The translations under genes and the position numbers were made by a program. This document shows positions 61,586 to 64,000 of a stretch of DNA of 64,000 nt, one piece after another. This stretch comes from Bacteroidales bacterium UBA4893 (GTDB lineage Bacteria; Bacteroidota; Bacteroidia; Bacteroidales; P3). The stretch is from contig DHCV01000038.1 in the NCBI GenBank assembly GCA_002399025.1, positions 1 to 64,000 of the forward strand. Direction: 5' to 3'. The stretch's first letter is position 1, and every line of letters starts with the position of its first letter. The notes beneath the pieces are model-generated. The model saw only the letters and a program-made list of their open reading frames with translations. It did no database searches and was not told the origin of the DNA.

Positions 61586-62797
61586 TTATTGAAGATTTCT
61601 TCTTTTTAATCTTTGACGAGTGATAACTCTCTTTGACCATATAGGGAGGACAATCAGTCCTAATATAATATATGGATAGTAAGTGAATATTCTCCATAGG
61701 ACTGAAAGAGTTGAGCCAAGTCCAAGAGGAATAAACTCTCTGAAAAATACTGGAAAAGCAAATTCTGCAATTCCACTACTTCCAGGTGTTGGACTTATGC
61801 AAAGGATTATCCACATTACTAATTGTCTTGCAAAGATCCAAACATGGTCTGCTAAAGGAGTAAAGGCTAAAATCAGGAAATTAACAACTAAGAATCTTGA
61901 CATCCAAGAGCCAACAGTTATAAAATAGGCTTTTATCCAATAGAGGAAACTCTTACCTTTAAATTCCTTAGAAGAAACAATTACGTCATCCCCTATCTTT
62001 TGAAGTTTAGCTTGATTTTTTCTGAATATTTTTTTGCGAGACAAAGAATAAAGTAGCCATTTGAACCCTCTTGGATAAATGAAAATTGCTAAAAGAATTA
62101 TTATTGTTAGCAAACACATAAATCCATAGCCAATAAAGAAAACTGTTATTACTCCAAACTTCTGTCCAAAGACCATAAAGTCAAAATCAGATATGAATGC
62201 GAGATTGACCCCTACCAAAAGGATGGTTATTGGAGCAATTATTATGTAGAATAGTTCGTCCAACAAAGCCGTAATCATAACTATTGCAGTTGAACGAGCT
62301 ACACCAATTCCTTCCAAGGACACAATAAAAAGGGCAACTGCTGAGCCTCCAACCACAGTTGGGGTTATGGCAGAACTAAACTCCCATATCATAATTAGCT
62401 GAAAGCATTGTTTCCATGACAGCTGTTTATCTGAGAGAAAACGTAATCTATACATATACATTACATCTCTCATCATCGCAAAGAATAATGCTATTAGCAA
62501 ACAAAATGTTGAACCCCAAGTCCAGGTTTTTAGAATATTCTTTAGAATATCCTGTTGGTAGTCAACTTGTATGTTTCCCTTATTGGCTTCATCGACAAAA
62601 TGAAGCTCTTTTAATTCTTTTGCATTATCATTATTCGCATCAACCCAATAATATGCCCCTTCACCAACTGGGACTTCTGAAATAATTGGTTCAGAAAAAT
62701 CTTTAGCAACTAAAAAAATGGCAACTCCAACCCCCAAAATAATTGGGACAATTACTTTGTTGAAAGAAAATAAACTTAGGGGGTTGGATTTGCTCAT
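61586..62797 (-). CDS. Lysylphosphatidylglycerol-synthase-type transmembrane protein (UPF0104)
   Basis: A 403-residue inner-membrane protein with about eight helices. The family text includes RLRFLSDKQLSWKQCFQLIM, IWEFSSAITPTVVGGSAVAL, and near the C-terminus MWIILCISPTPGSSGIAEFA, the 'PGg.G..E' motif of this group. The N-terminal periplasmic loop SEVPVGEGAYYWVDANNDNA is unusual in the family. The soluble aminoacyl-transferase half of true MprF is missing, so flippase or related lipid work is only a guess. It begins 19 bp after mscS on the same strand and likely forms an operon with mscS and hflX. Confidence 0.88.
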   Translation of the reverse strand: MSKSNPLSLFSFNKVIVPIILGVGVAIFLVAKDFSEPIISEVPVGEGAYYWVDANNDNAKELKELHFVDEANKGNIQVDYQQDILKNILKTWTWGSTFCLLIALFFAMMRDVMYMYRLRFLSDKQLSWKQCFQLIMIWEFSSAITPTVVGGSAVALFIVSLEGIGVARSTAIVMITALLDELFYIIIAPITILLVGVNLAFISDFDFMVFGQKFGVITVFFIGYGFMCLLTIIILLAIFIYPRGFKWLLYSLSRKKIFRKNQAKLQKIGDDVIVSSKEFKGKSFLYWIKAYFITVGSWMSRFLVVNFLILAFTPLADHVWIFARQLVMWIILCISPTPGSSGIAEFAFPVFFREFIPLGLGSTLSVLWRIFTYYPYIILGLIVLPIWSKRVITRQRLKRRNLQ

Positions 62798-62816
62798 TGA
62801 ATAATCTTATTAAATT

Positions 62817-63737
62817 TTATAGCTTAACGATTGGAACATCAATTTTGTTATCATAAAGATATTGATAAACCTTATCGCTCAATGCCCAATTAACATCCCA
62901 ATAGTCATCAGTATTTACCCATACCCTTGCACTAAGGGTGATAGAAGATTCTGTAATATTTGTAACTACCATTGGTTCTGGGGTCTTCAATACTCTTTGG
63001 TCTTGATTAAGAATATCAAGGACATCTTTTGAAATTTGATTTGTATTAACTCCGTGTGCAAGCTTTAGATTAATATCCAAACGTCTTGTGTCTAAAAGTG
63101 AGAAATTAGTAATTGTACCTGAAGAAAGCGGACCATTTGGAATTGAAATAGTCTTGTTGTCTGGAGTTATCAATATTGTTGTAAAAATTTGAACTGACTT
63201 TACTGTGCCTTCAGTTCCTTGAGCAGCAATATAATCCCCTGATTTGAAAGGACGCAAAACCAAAAGAACAACTCCTCCTGCAATATTGGAAAGAGTTCCT
63301 GAAAAAGCCATACCAATTGCTAAGCCCATAGCTCCTAAAAGGGCAATAAACGAAGTCATAGGTATTCCAATAATACTTATAACGCTAAGGATAATTAGTA
63401 TTTTAAGGACTATTGAAATAATTTGAACAATGAAAGGGACTAAGGAAGAATCGACTTCCTTCTTAATCATTAGTTTTTTAATTCTCCTACATAAGAAGTT
63501 AGTTAGTTTAAATCCTATCCAAAGTAATAGAATGGCAACAAGTATTTTGGGTCCATAATCAAGAAGTAGATTAATCCCCTTTTGTTGCAATTGCTGAATC
63601 ATATCAATACTTTGCTTTACTGTTTCTGCGGTTGATTGAGCCGCTGCAGTTGTAACGCTTTCAACATTTGTTACAACTTTATCTGCATGTTCTGCAATTT
63701 TTTCTGCTGTTTCAGATGATGTGTCTGTCTGTAACAT
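62817..63737 (-). CDS. Small-conductance mechanosensitive channel, MscS family
   Basis: A 306-residue inner-membrane channel that opens on membrane tension to release solutes. An N-terminal acidic and Thr-rich stretch (residues 1-55) precedes three helices. The pore-lining TM3 is SFIALLGAMGLAIGMAFSGTLSNIAGG, read in two pieces (about residues 132-158), with its Gly/Ala packing pattern. The beta domain has FKSGDYIAAQGTEGTVKSVQ and ITPDNKTISIPNGPLSSGTI, both typical of MscS. The C-terminal alpha-beta part is complete. It lies 16 bp after hflX and 19 bp before the LPG-synthase-type gene. Confidence 0.94.
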   Translation of the reverse strand: MLQTDTSSETAEKIAEHADKVVTNVESVTTAAAQSTAETVKQSIDMIQQLQQKGINLLLDYGPKILVAILLLWIGFKLTNFLCRRIKKLMIKKEVDSSLVPFIVQIISIVLKILIILSVISIIGIPMTSFIALLGAMGLAIGMAFSGTLSNIAGGVVLLVLRPFKSGDYIAAQGTEGTVKSVQIFTTILITPDNKTISIPNGPLSSGTITNFSLLDTRRLDINLKLAHGVNTNQISKDVLDILNQDQRVLKTPEPMVVTNITESSITLSARVWVNTDDYWDVNWALSDKVYQYLYDNKIDVPIVKL

Positions 63738-63753
63738 AACTTATTTTATTTAA

Positions 63754-64000
63754 TTAGTATAAAAAATTATTATATGGATACCTTAGTGCATGAAGACGTT
63801 TAATTGAGTCATACATTGCCTGTTTAAATTCATCAATATTTTCTTTCTCCTTTGCTGAAATAAAGAAAGCAGGTATAGAACTATTGCCCATCCATGAAGC
63901 TTTCAAGTCATCTAATGACCAATTTTCTTTTTCTATTGGAGTTAAATCATCTTCATCCTTTTGAATATAGTGATATGCATCAATCTTATTAAACACCATA
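63754..64000 (-). CDS. hflX: C-terminal end of GTPase HflX (partial)
   Basis: The frame runs off the right edge; only the last 82 codons are seen. It contains the GTPase G4 motif NKID in VFNKIDAYHYIQ and the G5-like SAKEKENIDEFKQ. The C-terminal domain after that, with DSIKRLHALRYPYNN, is short as in Bacteroidota HflX proteins. HflX binds and splits stalled or stress-inactivated ribosomes. It appears to be the first visible gene of an operon with mscS and the LPG-synthase-type gene. Another Era-like GTPase is possible, since the G1-G3 motifs are outside the window. Confidence 0.8.
   Translation of the reverse strand, partial: MVFNKIDAYHYIQKDEDDLTPIEKENWSLDDLKASWMGNSSIPAFFISAKEKENIDEFKQAMYDSIKRLHALRYPYNNFLY

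Overview
The window is chromosomal DNA from a low-GC (roughly 30% by eye) member of the Bacteroidota, most likely an anaerobic, Bacteroidales-like organism. Four secreted proteins end in a type A type IX secretion (T9SS) sorting domain. Promoter -7 elements fit the Bacteroidota form TAnnTTTG, often within a few tens of bases of the start codon, and recognisable Shine-Dalgarno sequences are almost absent. Several lipoproteins carry acidic residues just after the lipidated Cys. The primary sigma factor is the short 287-residue form. No rRNA, tRNA, CRISPR array, insertion sequence or prophage was recognised.

Layout: 1-5478 is the N-terminus of a repeat-rich secreted protein and a 1695-residue PKD/Ig-like T9SS adhesin. 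6451-9591 is a thiL-HAD-ftsB/divIC operon and a lipoprotein MsrA-MsrB fusion. 9797-16960 is a 2387-residue T9SS protein built from fibronectin III and anchor-type modules. 17093-25222 holds ornithine carbamoyltransferase, two small membrane proteins, a lipoprotein/PepSY pair, a tandem pair of DUF4139 proteins (one broken by two lesions) and carbamate kinase. 25363-31892 has an O-antigen-ligase-like protein, a LolC/E-type permease and a 1149-residue probable PPi-dependent PEP carboxykinase. 31992-34279 groups translation-linked genes (hpf, rpsU, rpmB) with a Xer recombinase and a thioesterase. 34414-41025 contains envelope genes (M23 peptidase, murB, FKBP isomerase). 41252-50530 has a decarboxylase, aspartase, smpB, a double thioredoxin protein, a YitT protein, a peptide-binding lipoprotein and a PfkB kinase. 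51039-59948 has rpoD, nadD, ridA, an M6 protease and another T9SS protein. The end holds mpl, an LPG-synthase-type membrane protein, mscS and the 3' end of hflX.

Taken together, aspartase, arginine decarboxylase, catabolic-looking ornithine carbamoyltransferase, carbamate kinase, a peptide-binding lipoprotein and a secreted M6 protease suggest a cell that degrades proteins and ferments amino acids. murB, mpl and the M23 peptidase serve cell-wall synthesis, remodelling and recycling.

The most unusual signal lies between genes. All five gene-free gaps longer than 300 bp, and three shorter ones, hold arrays of small imperfect palindromes (arms of 4-8 nt, centre of 2-4 nt) repeating every 20-23 bp. 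Most loci use their own word: for example TATGGTGGCACCATA, CTACGATGTGCATCGTAG, AAAACGAAGTTTT, ATAAGGGACTTAT and TTATTTCAGAGATAAAT. One locus (61461-61520) strings three of these words together at the same spacing, which suggests a single architecture. All eight flank at least one gene 3' end. I do not know of a description of this element.
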